A DNA stretch of 64,000 bases, from positions 126,570,522 to 126,634,521 of the forward strand of contig NC_089490.1 in NCBI RefSeq assembly GCF_036850765.1, written 5' to 3'. Under the pieces are notes generated by a model. It saw only the letters and a list, made by a program, of their open reading frames with translations, made no database searches and was not told the origin of the DNA. Both the position numbers and the translations under genes were made by a program. The DNA is from Saccopteryx bilineata. Its lineage: Eukaryota > Chordata > Mammalia > Chiroptera > Emballonuridae. Positions within the stretch are counted from its first letter, which is position 1; every line of letters starts with the position of its first letter. This document shows positions 35,384-47,880 of the stretch, piece after piece.

Positions 35384-36166
35384 TGAGGAGCCCTGAGGAG
35401 CCACTGCGCCACTTCACCTGCAGGTGTTGTAAGTTACCAAAAACTACAGAATTAATATTAATATTTTAAGAGGCTTGAAGAACATTTTATTAATTTGGGT
35501 TAAGGTGTGCAGAGAAAATTGTGAGAATAGTCTCTGTACTGTGTGATTGGCATGACCAGGATGGCTCTTGGCATTGTATTATAAATGCAAAGGGAAGGAA
35601 AACATGGATTCCCAGACATTCCACCACACCTGTGGGGAAAGGGGTGAATGGCTAGCCAGGTGAAGGAAGAGAAAAGCCAAAATAAACCTTTTCTTATAGC
35701 AATGAGCCATTTGCGGGCATTTGTCCCCACAGAAACTACCTCTCCTATGTAAATGAATGTGGTTAATACGTGTGACTCTGGACAGAGAGATGGCGGACAA
35801 ACACTAGAAAATATAGGAATGCCTTTTAATATGTAAAGAGACATCTTTCTACTATTGTGTTGACTTATAAATTTTGTTTTCTCCAAAATGATGTATGGCT
35901 TGCAAATTGAACATGGTCTATCATGTTAAAGGACATATGACTATAACCAATAGTGGTAAAGAGCTCCTAATTACAATTTTTGCTTCTGCACTTCCTACTT
36001 ACAAAACTATAAAAACTAGGTAAAACAAAGTGCCAGCACGCTCTCCCTCAGATTTCTGTCGGAGTTGCTGCCGCTTGGCCAAGCTAGACAATAAAGCTTT
36101 GGTGTGTAATCGATGGACTTTGTTCACGTCTTCAATGTTTTGGGTCCCTCCGGATTGGGCTTAACA
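35384..36166 (+). mobile_element. Solo LTR of the same endogenous retrovirus family (copy 2)
   Basis: Begins TGAGGAGCCCTGAGGAGCCA and ends GATTGGGCTTAACA, flanked by the 4-bp duplication CCTT (35380-35383 and 36167-36170). It keeps a TATA-like box (TATAAAA at 36008-36014) and a polyadenylation signal AATAAA (36090-36095), which sets the plus orientation. Length is 783 bp. It aligns end to end with copy 1 at 15941-16924, with scattered substitutions and small indels, for example near 35518-35535. No internal viral genes are attached. It is antisense to ITPR2. Confidence 0.88.
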
Positions 36167-38668
36167 CCTTCATTTAAACAAAGGAAGTCATGTTCTCAAG
36201 AAAGAACTTTCTAAATCCTACAGTGTAGAACTGCCTGCATCTGAAGCTGCATGGTTAAAACAGCTCAGTGCATGTCTTCTCTCAGTCCCCACCACACTGA
36301 AGTTAAAGGATGTCCTTCCTTGGCAAGACTGCAGAGCATTCTGCTCACCATCTGTATCCTTAGCCCTCTATTTCTGTAACCTCTATTCAATTGAAACCCA
36401 CCACCTTCCTCCCAACTTCAGATGTCAAGTCTCTTCCCTCTCCCTTCCCACCTCCCCCGAATCATAAAAAACCTAATAATCAGTCTTATATGCATAACTG
36501 ACCAATCAGATTATAACTGAATTGAAGCTCTTCATAATGAATGTCACCTCCTTCAGACAACTGAATGATAATCTTGCTGTGGGATGATGAGTTATTTTTT
36601 CTCCTGCAGAAGCCTGAAAATCGCCCTCTATCTACTGACCTGACCTTGCATGTAAAGCTCATTTGGATCATCATGGGGTCATGGTTGACAGTTTTTGCTT
36701 CCCTGGTTTGCACCTAAGGCTGCTTGAAGACTTGGCCCAGGATCATTCATGAGTGCATGAATGAGGCTCAGTCCACCATTACTGGTGGATAACTGCCCTC
36801 CAGATTCTGCTCAACTAATGTCCAAATTCGTTCCCCTCCAGAGGGTAAGTACATATTCCTAATCTTACCCCAAACCTGTTTTCCCTTCCCTTTGTCCCAA
36901 AACAAATACAATATTGGTACTTTCTGATGTATTTGATGGTACGTGAATTAGTATTTGATAATGATTAATCGCATGTCCTAGAAAACCCATATACCCTTGA
37001 CTATATGTATCCCTGATAAACAAGGTAAAAAAAAAGGATGTATCCCTGGAGTACATTACTTTTGCTTTGAGAGATAGTGGGAAAAATAAGGAACAGACTG
37101 ATGATAGGTCTTTTTTGATATAAATGAATAGCTGTTTTCATAAGAATGAAACAGATACCCATTATAATACATCAATGTACAAGACTTTCTATAAAATACT
37201 TTATATACTATTTCATAGTACAATATATAATACTTTTTATATAATCCTTGTCACTATTATATAAAATGTAGAAAGAATAGGCAACCCTTTAGTCAGCAGG
37301 GTGACCAAGAATAACAAAGACTACACAGGAAATGAAACAGTGATACACTAGAGCCCAGGAGCCTGTCTGACACCTGACATGTCTGTGGAAGAAGCTCCCT
37401 CGTCACAATCCTGTTACAGCAATCTGGAGGTGGCTGTGAGGAGGGGTGAGATGCACAGATGGGGGGAGCAATCAGCACCTTCTCCTATGCTCACTCCTTA
37501 GCAGGAAAACATGACAGAAATGTTGATGCCTAGTCTAATGACACATACGGTTTTGATCTGAATGAATCAATTTCCACTGTTTCCTTGTAAGCCACTTGCT
37601 AAAAAAAGAAGCCAAATAGGGACCTTAATCTCATTAACAACTTAAATAAATTGAGAACAAACGGCAAAGTGGAAAAAAAAAGTTGGTCAGATAGTAACTG
37701 TCCTTGATAACATAAAGAGAAATACTAAGTTTATGCTAAAACAGCATTAATTTCAATGCAGGTCAGAAGACAAGAGGGTGAAAAAAGTTCTTACACTGGA
37801 AGTAATTCAAAGAACCAAATTCAGGAGATAAAAGCTTTACTTAAAAGAATTTGCATTGTAACCAAATAGAATGAGGATGTGTAAAGTAACATTTGCTCAA
37901 AATTCAAATATAGTTTTCAGACCTATGTCTTGTGAAAGGGCTTATGAAGCGATACACATCTTTAGCAATCGCCTTCAGTAGCATTAGCTCTGACATAAAG
38001 AACAGGAATATATAATGTTACATTAAAAAGTAAAATAAATATACAATGAAGTCTGGGGCAAAAATAGAAAATAGATCCTATGAAAGGAAAACTCAGGAAA
38101 TCACTCTCCAAAATACTGGATAAGAAAGTTCTTCATGCAATTGCCTTAGTGTCCCTCATTGGTCAGATCATGTAGAAAGATTCTGTCAAAAGCACATGGA
38201 CTTTTCATACCAGATTATGAAGGTTAGATAGTCTCCCAGTTCTTTTCATCAAGAGCCAGTTAGTCAATCACAAGTTTTGCCAAAGAAGTCAAGTTTATTT
38301 AGAACTATCCTCCTGTTGTGCAGAATCAAAGTCCTGACACTTGGGAAATCACAATTTGCTTTCAAGGTATCCCGGGACATGACTCCTTGTCTGCTTGCTT
38401 CATCAAAGAGAAAAGATCAGATGTGGTAGGCAAAGAATGGAACCCAGTTCTAGTTTTTGCTTTTAAAAAGTAATGGGATGTGGAGGTAACAGAAGAACCA
38501 TCAGTCAAGGAAAGTATGCCTAGAGAGAAATAGAGAAAAAGCAATGGAGGAAGGGAAGGGAAGGAAAGAAAGATAAAAGGAATGAAATTCGTTTTCTTAC
38601 TAAGATAAACTTGCAAACTAAAATTCAAATGCCAATGAGGAAAGTTAATGTTAAGAAAGACAACACAG

Positions 38669-38834
38669 TCTGACCTGTGGTGGCGCAGTGGATAAAGCGT
38701 CAACCTGGAAATACTGAGGTTGCTGGTTCAAAACCCTGGGCTTGCCTGGTCAAGGCACATATGGGAGTTGATGCTTCTTGCTCCTCCCCCCCCCTCTCTA
38801 TAATAAATAAATAAAATCTTAAAAAAAAAAAAAA
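38669..38834 (+). repeat. Short SINE (CTGACCTGTGG head)
   Basis: The head is CTGACCTGTGGTGGCGCAGT, with CTGGTTCAAAACCCTGGGCT as B-box region, body CATATGGGAGTTGATGCTTC and a long A-tail. A perfect 16-bp duplication AAGAAAGACAACACAG lies at 38653-38668 and 38835-38850. Same family as the copies at 16239-16431 and 20655-20700. Confidence 0.88.
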
Positions 38835-38850
38835 AAGAAAGACAACACAG

Positions 38851-39001
38851 CTCTGGCCAGATAGCTTAGTTGGCTAGAGCATCGTCCTGATATGCAAAAG
38901 TTGCTGGTTTGATCCCCAGTCAGGGCACATACAAGAACAGATTGAGGTTTCTGTCTCCCAGTTCCTTCCTCTCTCTAAAATCAATAAATAAATTTTTTAA
39001 A
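38851..39001 (+). repeat. Second, different SINE abutting the first
   Basis: The head is CTCTGGCCAGATAGCTTAGT, with GGTTTGATCCCCAGTCAGGG and tail AAATCAATAAATAAATTTTT. It begins exactly at the end of the duplication that closes the preceding SINE and is followed by a third, imperfect copy of the same target (AAGTAAGGCAACACA from 39002). Confidence 0.82.
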
Positions 39002-39699
39002 AAGTAAGGCAACACAAAACACTCAATAATGAGAGTGTAGCATTCTCAGTGAAATGCAAAATATCAAGAAATCTTCTGAAAGGATTTTTAAATAGAAGGC
39101 TGTTTAAAATAATCATAAAGTGAGAAACAACATCTCTTGCCCCCCGCAGAGGACCCTGCTGTGGTTGTCACATGCATCACTCAGCATCATGCAGCATGGA
39201 TAAGTAATAGCTTTACTGGGAAAGGGGACACTACAAGCCATGTGTCAGCAAGAGAAGTGAAAACATGTGTCCCCCTTCTTCCATCACCCCCCAAAAAGGG
39301 TGCTGAGCACTCTGCTGAACAAGAGTCTGGGTCTAGATTTGTAACTGTCCCCACACCCCACCTCCTAGTAACTTCCTACAGGGCAAGTTTGAGAGTAACC
39401 TATCAATCAAGGTATACACAAACTTCCTGGGCATCAGGCTGTCTGGAGTTAGGTGTCTTTTGTTTATAGGAACTGATCAAGGACTCCACCTATGGGGCCC
39501 ATAGAAATAGAAGTACTCCTGCTGAGGGGCAGAAGCCATAGGTCCCATGAGAACCCAAATTAAGGTACAGCCACCGAGAAAAGCAGACAACCACCTCCAC
39601 TCCACCCCAGCCTCACTCACGAAAACATCCGCCAACCTTGTTGTCCAGACATCCCAGAGTGAGTCCCAAGGGACATTTTTCAGTTAATTGTATTTCTTA

Positions 39700-40000
39700 T
39701 ATCACATATCCATTAACAGAACAAAACATAATGAAAAACCAGCAGATACAAATTTAGAATGCATGGATGACAAAGAATCAGTTAGAAATACTGAAAATGA
39801 AAATATAGTCTTTGAAGTAACAACTACATAGATGGTTTAAACATCAGATTCTAGATCAGTGAGAATGTAAGTTCAAAAAAAAAAAAACCAAAAGGAGCAG
39901 GCAACCACAAATAAGGTTTATAGATGAAAGATAAATACAGATGTACTGATACAGACACACAAACATTGTGAAGAAAAATTAGCAATCAAAATAAATAACA
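39700..40000 (+). repeat. Old L1 5'/ORF1-region fragment
   Basis: CCATTAACAGAACAAAACAT, AGTAACAACTACATAGATGG and TTTAAACATCAGATTCTAGA resemble the coiled-coil part of old L1M ORF1. Strongly diverged, so moderate confidence. Confidence 0.5.
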
Positions 40001-42719
40001 TGAATGGGTGCTTCTCCTAGAAGCACCGTGACGCCCGAGTGACCTGCTTCTCAACCCTTAATAAAGAGGTGTGTGGACATAGGCCAATCCTGACTTAACC
40101 CACTGGGATATGATTTTCTAAGTTAATCCCTCTTTCCTATATTTAGAAGGCAACAATGTATTTCAATGTGATGAATTAATAATGCTACTGATTTTGCCAA
40201 CTTGTTATATACTCTAGCTTTTAAGCTTTCAGCAACGATGGTATCATCATTAATGTGCTGGAAATTAATAAAGGGAAACACACTATAATATACAACAGGT
40301 AATAAAGCTCACAGGTGCTAGGGAGGCAAGGGGCTTAACAGAAGCCCAAATCCAGCCCATCCTTCTCTCTATTAATAAGAGATCATTAGAGTAATGGGAT
40401 AATTTTGGACCATATGCTGATATTTGTTAGTAGACGGATGGTAAATTCACATTTATTGCTTAGAGTAAACAGAACTTTCTGCTGAGAAAAAAAAATAAAC
40501 TTTTATGTTACTAGAAACATTTTCTACTACTAAAATGAAGAATCACATTAATATTATCTGGTCTTCTGATATCTATGCAGGCACAAACTTAGAGCACTAT
40601 GACCTGTTTTAAAACAAGGCCAATCGTCCTGTGTTTGGAGCCCCTGTAAAATTTTACTAAACAAAGGATGAGTATCTGTGCTGACCCGCGCGAGAGTGCT
40701 GCTACTGGCTCTTCCTACTCACATTGGGAGACATTTCATCCTGTTTACAATAAACTGCCATTGGCTCTGGCAGTTGTTTCATTACATAATATAGACTGTT
40801 TGGCTATATACAAGTTAGTAACTTTGTAGTTTCTTACTTTTTGCTCCTTATATTAACCTATTACAATGTACTATTCTCCTGGATTCTCAATTCACCCCCT
40901 TGTATACATTTCTATAGCCGCCCCCCCCCTTCAGGTTTACATAATGCTCCACCTGAATTTAGGTAAGAGTCTCTTAATTGGTAGCCACCTCTACTCTCAT
41001 GTTTGCTGAGTCACGCTGGATTCTGCCAGACTGAGTTTCCTAGATAGTATACTCACCTCCCTCCCCAAGAATCTTCAAAGGCTCCCTAAATTCAGCTATT
41101 TCAAATACAAACCACTTATTTTGTTAAACTTGACTTCACGTGCTATTATCCTTAAGTAAATTACCTACTAAGTCCTCCGAAGCCTTCAAATAGTGAAGCA
41201 GGCAGGCCCAGTGACCTCTCCCATTTCTGTACTACGAGCTCAACATGGAAACACCATTCTGTGTGTCCATTCTTTGTCTGCAAGAGCCATATCTCGAATA
41301 CTAGATTTCATTCCAGATATGAAACCCTATGACGCAGAACGAGAAATTCAGGTGTGTACACAGGCAGGTAGGCAGGATGGTGAACAGACTGAAACAGCAC
41401 TTGAAGCAGAATGTTCCAAGTAAAGATTCTGCTCTGAAGAAACAGGACAGCAATCAAACAGAGGAGGTTGAGACAGGGTCGACAGTGCCTCAGCCCTGGC
41501 ATCAGCAAACAGACATGACAAGGATAAATACATACACTCAAAATAAAAAAGACTTTTCCACTTTTGAGAACTGTCAAATACAGAATACGACAAAGCATAA
41601 GTGCTGAGAAACCTCTCTGAGTGTACGACATCAAAACGTAATAGATGAAATATTTAAAATATCTCGAGAGAAGGAAGCAAACGGAGACCAGGAAACATAG
41701 CAGTATATCAGAATTTCCAAGTGGTTCTCAAACACTGAGCTTACTGCTGGCCTTGAAAGCGTCAGTCTGTACCTGAGAATCTGTACGCCGAGGTTTACAT
41801 ACCTCAACACACACACAATGGAAAAGAAGCAAAGCCTGGAGTCCAAGCAAGACTGAAGGTCTGATCAGAGACCTGTCCAGAATCACGAATACCTGAAGGA
41901 GACACCCACAATGATAAACCAGGGGCAGCTGTGACCCACAGAAGAGCCAAGGGGTACCTGTCTTGAATCTGGCTTGGTAGAAGCCATGAAAAATCAAGGG
42001 CAGAGGAGAGAAACTCTCCTTCCTGAGTGCCTATATACAAAGACAAGCCCACTTTTACTCAAAGATTAGACTAGAACTTCCACTAAGAAAGAGATCCTGA
42101 AGTGCCAAGCCAAAAACTTTGTTGACTATGGTTACAAAATGTCTTATTTCAAAGTGCCTCCCAGAGGCAAACGAAATCTCCTATGGGTTAAACATAAGTC
42201 TCAGAGGCAGTCCACATGTAAAGTTCCAAAGAATCTAAATTCATCATATTTTAAAATTACTAAATATCTAAGTAAACACAGTCCCAAGGACTTCTGCAAG
42301 AATAGCAAGCTTAAAACCGCAAATGACTCTCTATTACACAACAACTAGATTCTAGATAGGGAACCTATTTTAAATACATTTCTGGATTCACAGAAAATAA
42401 AAGATGGCCTCAAAAGACCCTCCCCTCCCTTCCATATAGGAGAAAATATAACCTGAAGTCAGACCAGTAAAGTCCAAGCTTCAAGGCAACATGATCAGTT
42501 TCCCTGAAGGCAAAGGTAAACACTACCAGTTCTGCAACCAGTCTAAGTCACCTCTGAGCAAGTGTCAGACTGGAGCATCTCAGCCAGAGACGCCTGCCTT
42601 GACTTGTTCTCAGACTAGTAGTGCCCCTTGACCACAGCCAAAGGCCAACACAAATACTCTAAGGAGAAAAACATGTAGGATCTTAATTAACCTCCAGCTC
42701 TGTAGCCAAAAAGAAAGCT

Positions 42720-43270
42720 CAACGTTCTACACTCAAATGTTTAGAGCTGCTTTATTCATAATTGCCCCTGAGCAACCCAGATGTCTTCAATAGGTGATTG
42801 GATAAACAAGCTGTAGTACATCCGGGCAATAGAGTATTTTCAGTGATTAAAAAAAAATGAGCTAGCAAGTTATAAAAGGACATGAAACAGCCTAAGGTAC
42901 CTATTGCTATATGAAAGAAGGCAGTCTGCAAAAAAGCTGTATGAGAAGGCCCACCTACAGAGAGAGTAAAAAGATCAGTGGGTGCCAGGGGCTCAGGGGC
43001 TCATGAGGAAGGGACAAACAAGCAAAACAGAGAGGACTTTCAGGGCCATCAAACTATTCTGCATAATACTGCAATGGTGGGTACATGACATGTATTTGCC
43101 ACAACCCACAGAATTGTACAACACAAAGAGTAAAAGTAAACTATGGACTTTAATTAATATATTAAAGTTATTATTATATATTAAATCATTAATATAATTA
43201 ATATATTAAACTTTAATTGAAGTATCAATATTGGTGCCTCATTTGTAACAAATGTATCACACTAATGCAA
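42720..43270 (+). repeat. Old L1 3'-end fragment
   Basis: AGAGCTGCTTTATTCATAAT, AATAGGTGATTGGATAAACA and CTGTAGTACATCCGGGCAAT match the end of L1M ORF2, followed by a 3' UTR-like part (GTGGGTGCCAGGGGCTCAGG). No open reading frame of note survives. Confidence 0.8.
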
Positions 43271-43615
43271 GATGTTAATAGGAGAAATGGGGAGAAAAAT
43301 TAATATATGGGAAAGTTGTGTACTTTGTGTATGTTTTTCTAAATCTGAAAGTGCTCTAAAAGTTATTTTTAAAAAATTTATGAGTTCATCATCAAAGATA
43401 ACCAAAAATATAATGAAACCAGTAACACGAGTGAGAATCATAAGAAACTCTCAAGTAATTCAGATCACGGAATTATTATGCACAGGCTATAAAACAGCCA
43501 TATGTGATTTTAAAAATACCAAACAACAAAGGATGGTCAAAAATGACCAAATATAAAGGCCTAATTTTAGGTATGAAAACATATAATGGCTGAAACTTAA
43601 AAGTCGATAGGTACA

Positions 43616-43957
43616 GCCTGACCAGGCGGTGGCACAGTGGATAGAGCATTAGACTGAGAGGCAGAGGACCCATGTTTGAAACCCCAAGGTCACTGTCTTG
43701 AGTGTGGGATCATAGACATAACCCCATGGTCACTGGCTTGAGCCCAAAGGTCACTGGCTTGAAGCCCAAGGTCGTGGGTTTGAGCAAGGGGTCACTTGCT
43801 CAGCTAGAGCCCCATGGTCAAGGCACATATGAGAAAGCAATCAATGAACAACTAAGGTGCCGCAAGGAAGAATTGATGCTTCTCATCTCTCTCCCTTCCT
43901 GCCTGCCTGTCCCTGTCTCTCTCTCTCTGTCTCTCTCACTAAGGAAAAACAAAAGTA
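43616..43957 (+). repeat. Rhin-type SINE
   Basis: The head is GCCTGACCAGGCGGTGGCAC, the repeated module AAGGTCACTGGCTTGA occurs more than once, and the tail is CTCTGTCTCTCTCACTAAGG. Inserted into old L1 sequence. Target duplication not clear. Confidence 0.82.
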
Positions 43958-46169
43958 ACTAGGTGGAGTAAACTGCCAATAAGACCTATACATAATGAGA
44001 CTCAGGTGAGTCTAAAGAAATTTTTCAATTTCAGCACAAGGACATATGTATATAAAATACAAAAAAGGAACTAATAAATCTAGATGCAAATAACAAAGTT
44101 TAACACACATTTAATTAGAGATTCAAAATTCAAGCAAGACTGTTCTACAGACAGCAAACTTCTCAACAGAAGCAATAAATGCTGGGAGGCATGGAATATT
44201 ATAATCAGAGGTGAGAGAAAATAACTCTCAACTAATAAAAGTATTTCATTGCCAGTTTTTAAAAAAAAAGTTAAATTTATGGCATCTAATAAAATAGACT
44301 TTAAACATATAAAATAAAATTAATAGCACTACAGAGGAAAATTGATAAACCTACTATTGCATTGGGAAATATAAATAAATTTCTCTCAATAATTGATATA
44401 TCAAGAAAACAAAAATAGTAGCAAGGAGACAGATGATTTAAAGACAATTAATAAGCTTGATTTGCTCTCCGTGTATGAGGAATCCTGAAACTCATTCCCA
44501 TCCTTCTCAAGCCCACATGGAACATTTACAAAACTTGATGGTATAATGGGCCAAAAAGCAAGTCTCAAAAAATTTTGGAGAACTGATATCATCATAACTA
44601 CATTCTCTTGCCACAGTTAATTAGTATTCAATAACAAAAAAACTTTTGCCTATACATTTGGAAATTATATAGCTCACTTTCAAGTAATTCTAGGCCAAAG
44701 AAGAAATCATAATGGAAATATTTAAATATATAATACTGAACAATAATAAATATACCATTTGACAAAATTTGTTAAATACAGTTCCATAAAAAAATACCAT
44801 TAATTTTTTAAAGCCTGAAAAGTATGCTAACATAAAAGCTTAGAGAATAGTTGAATAAATATAATAAAACAGCAAACAAATCCAAAAGTTTAACAAAGTC
44901 AAGAGTAGGTTCTTTAAAAAGGATAAATAAAATATGTACAACTGTGGTAAGATTGAGCTACAGAGAAGAAAGGAGAAAAAAATAAACAATTTCAGGAATA
45001 AAAAATGGGTAAGAAGCTACAGATATAAGAGAAGATAATGAAATAATATGAACAAATTTATACCAATAAATTTGAAAACTTATGTGTGTGACTAGAAAAA
45101 TATAAACCACTGACCCAAACCAGAAAATTTAAATGAATTTATAAGCATTAAAAATAATAAATTAGTAATTAAAATCAACCCACCAACTAAATTCAAAACC
45201 CAGGCAGATTTACAGACAAGTTTTATCAAATATCCACAGAACAAATTATTCCAATCTTACACAAACAATGGGTGATATGTTTCACCTTAACTTTAAAGGA
45301 ACTAGTCTACCCTGGATACCAACATCTGACAGGAACAGTACAAGAAAGAAAAATTACAGACCAATTTTTCTGACCACATAGATGTAAAATGCAAAACAAA
45401 GTTTTAACAAACTGGCTCTAGCAGTGTAAGAAATATCACCAAGATATATTTATTCTAGAATACAAGCTTACTATGATGATTTTTTATTCCTGTTAAATTA
45501 GAAGATTAAAGAAAAATAACTATCCTGATAGATGCATCAATTGCATTTAATTAAAGTCAGTAACTATACATGGTAAAAAATAAATAAATAAAACTAGCAA
45601 ACTAGGAATAGAATAAAACTTCCTTAATTGATAGAGTATCCACAAAAAATGTACAATAAAGATTATGTTCAGTAGTGAAATATTAAAGTTATTCCCTTTG
45701 AAATCAGAAGCAAGACAAGAATGACCAATCTTGCCATTTCTACTCAACATTGTACTGGAGAAACATACTTACTAACACAATAAAGCAAGAAAAATATAAT
45801 AGATGAAAAGTTTGAACTTATAGCATCATCACAACTTGGAGTCAAAAATATTTCTAACCTTAGTAGTAGGTATACATGATTGATGGGGCCTACTTACCTG
45901 CCCATACAGAATTTAGCTTAATTTAAACTGGAAGAGGAAGTGAAATGACCAATAAACATACGAAAACATGCTCAATCTTATAAGTCACAGAGCAAAATGA
46001 AAATCACAAGAGAGGTGATATATTAAGCACACCCTATTACCAAAACTGAAAAAGTGAGAAAACCACAGTCAGTAGGATGGTGAGGAAACTCTCTCACCCA
46101 CCACTGGAGGGAGCACCACTTGGTCAATGGAAAATGGCATTATTTGAGGGTGAGCACTCTAGATGTTTT

Positions 46170-46192
46170 ACACACACACACACACACACACC
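46170..46192. repeat. (CA)n microsatellite
   Basis: Perfect CA run inside old L1 sequence. Confidence 0.93.
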
Positions 46193-46477
46193 CAGAAGAT
46201 CCTCTTAAACAGGTTCATCAGGTAATATACAAAATTTTGTGTAGTAGCATTGCTTTTAATAGGAAATTTTATTTTAAAACACTAAGGTTTAAAGAACTGA
46301 AATGCCCATCAATAGTTAACTGGATAAAATGCACATAAACTGTAAGCTACCACTATACATCAACAAACATTAAGAACAAAAACATACTGAAATCAGACTG
46401 AGTGAAATATTTTTCATGTATTTCTTCTGTTTTAGAAATAGAAACAGGTATGATGAAATCATTAAGAAAAGCAAGGA

Positions 46478-46806
46478 GGCCCTGGCTGGTTGGCTCAGCG
46501 GTAGAGCGTCGGCCTGGCATGCAGGGGACCGGGGTTCGATTCCCGGCCAGGGCACATAGGAGAAGCGCCCATTTGCTTCTCCACCCCCCCCCCTTCCTCT
46601 CTGTCTCTCTCTTCCCCTCGCTGGGGATGGCTCCTTGGCCTTTGCCACAGGCACTAGAGTGGCTCTGGTCGCGGCAGAGCAACCCCCCGGAGGGGCAGAG
46701 CATCGCCCCCTGGTGGGCAGAGCGTCGCCCCCTAGTGGGCGTGCCGGGTGGATCCCGGTTGGGCGCATGCGGGAGTCTGACTGTTTCTCCCCGTTCCCAG
46801 CTTCAG

Positions 46807-46839
<33 letters not shown>
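46478..46839 (+). repeat. Young VES-like SINE with long A-tail
   Basis: The head is GGCCCTGGCTGGTTGGCTCA, with GGTTCGATTCCCGGCCAGGG as B-box-containing stretch, a body with CATCGCCCCCTGGTGGGCAG, and an uninterrupted A-tail of about 32 bases (46807-46838). Short duplication GCAAGGA at 46471-46477 and 46840-46846. The long pure A-tail points to a recent insertion. Confidence 0.9.
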
Positions 46840-46842
<3 letters not shown>

Positions 46843-47714
46843 AGGAAATTACGAACATAAATTCATGATAGTGGTAACTCTGAGATATAGGAAGAAACCA
46901 CAGAGACTTCTTACTGCTACTAATACATTTCTTAAGCTGCACATTAATTTCAATAGAATGCACAACACCACAGGAGGTACTGAAATTTTCCATCACAGAA
47001 GTTTGATTGAAGAAGTTGCTCCCTTTGATGAGCTATTTAGAGAGAAAACAAATATCACATAGAAACTGAACTTAATGCCAATAACAAGTATTTTTTAACT
47101 CTAAGAAATCACAACTCCGTATCCACCACAGGAAACAGTGTAGTATGTTGCACGAAAAAACCAATCAAAATTATAACATGCATTCATAGACTGCTGACTT
47201 TGACAGGCACTGCTGGCTGCAGACCAACATCCTTTCTTCATTCTTCCTTGAAAGCAGCAGATGCCAATTTTGTTCTGCCATCTATCCTTCTGCCTTGTAA
47301 CTCAGGAGAGGGTGTCCTCACTTAAGGGACATCATTTATTTAGTCTAAAGTAATGTTTTACCCCACTGGTTCAGGTAAACATTGGCCCCACTCTGCCCAG
47401 GGAGACAAGTGGTAGAATCTACTAAGGGTTGCCCGGAAACGGTTTTCTTGCTCCTAAAAAACAGGAGATACAAAAAAGCGTACATATTTTTTTCCTGCTG
47501 GTGTTATGCAGAGGTATATATTGGGAGCTGCTGCCACGATGCGTCACTGAGGAAGACCAGCTTCAGGATTAAGTCCACTAGCCCATGATGACAGCATTGA
47601 GACAATAAATTAGTTAGAGCTGGAGTCTTACATTTTTGACTTGCTGGAAATAATACGTCATTTTGTTTTCTATTTTCCCACTGAAGCCATATTAACTGGC
47701 ATGCCATGTGCATC

Positions 47715-47880
47715 GAGTTTATGTGTTGGATCCTCACAGCAAAACTGTGGGATAAGTACTATTATTACGTCTATTAAATAGACAACAAAAACTAAACTTA
47801 GAGAATTAAAATAAGTTAACTCAAGTCATAGTAAATTCTAGGGTGCCTGACTCCCAAACACCTGTTCTTAACACTCTATC
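47715..47880 (+). repeat. MIR-like ancient SINE
   Basis: GATCCTCACAGCAAAACTGT, GGGATAAGTACTATTATTAC and CTCCCAAACACCTGTTCTTA follow the MIR pattern. Heavily diverged. Confidence 0.65.

Larger units (their letters stand above)
43370..46340 (+). repeat. Old L1 (L1M type), ORF1 to ORF2 remnants, split by a SINE
   Basis: Pieces in L1 order: GAATTATTATGCACAGGCTA (ORF1 upstream), CTTCTCAACAGAAGCAATAA with GAGAGAAAATAACTCTCAAC (end of ORF1), then ORF2 pieces such as GCAGATTTACAGACAAGTTT, ACTCAACATTGTACTGGAGA (RT region, near 45740) and CCACTGGAGGGAGCACCACT (3' ORF2). A Rhin-type SINE at 43616-43957 interrupts it. Fully degenerate and far older than the L1 at 3337-9508. Confidence 0.75.

Noticed and set aside
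46370..46996. Open frame of 208 codons on the minus strand and others over SINEs
   Set aside because: Runs through a VES-like SINE and its A-tail (poly-F/K stretches). The same protein-like text (RGRERQRGRRGG, CPGRESNPG) recurs at every SINE copy, so it is repeat-derived.
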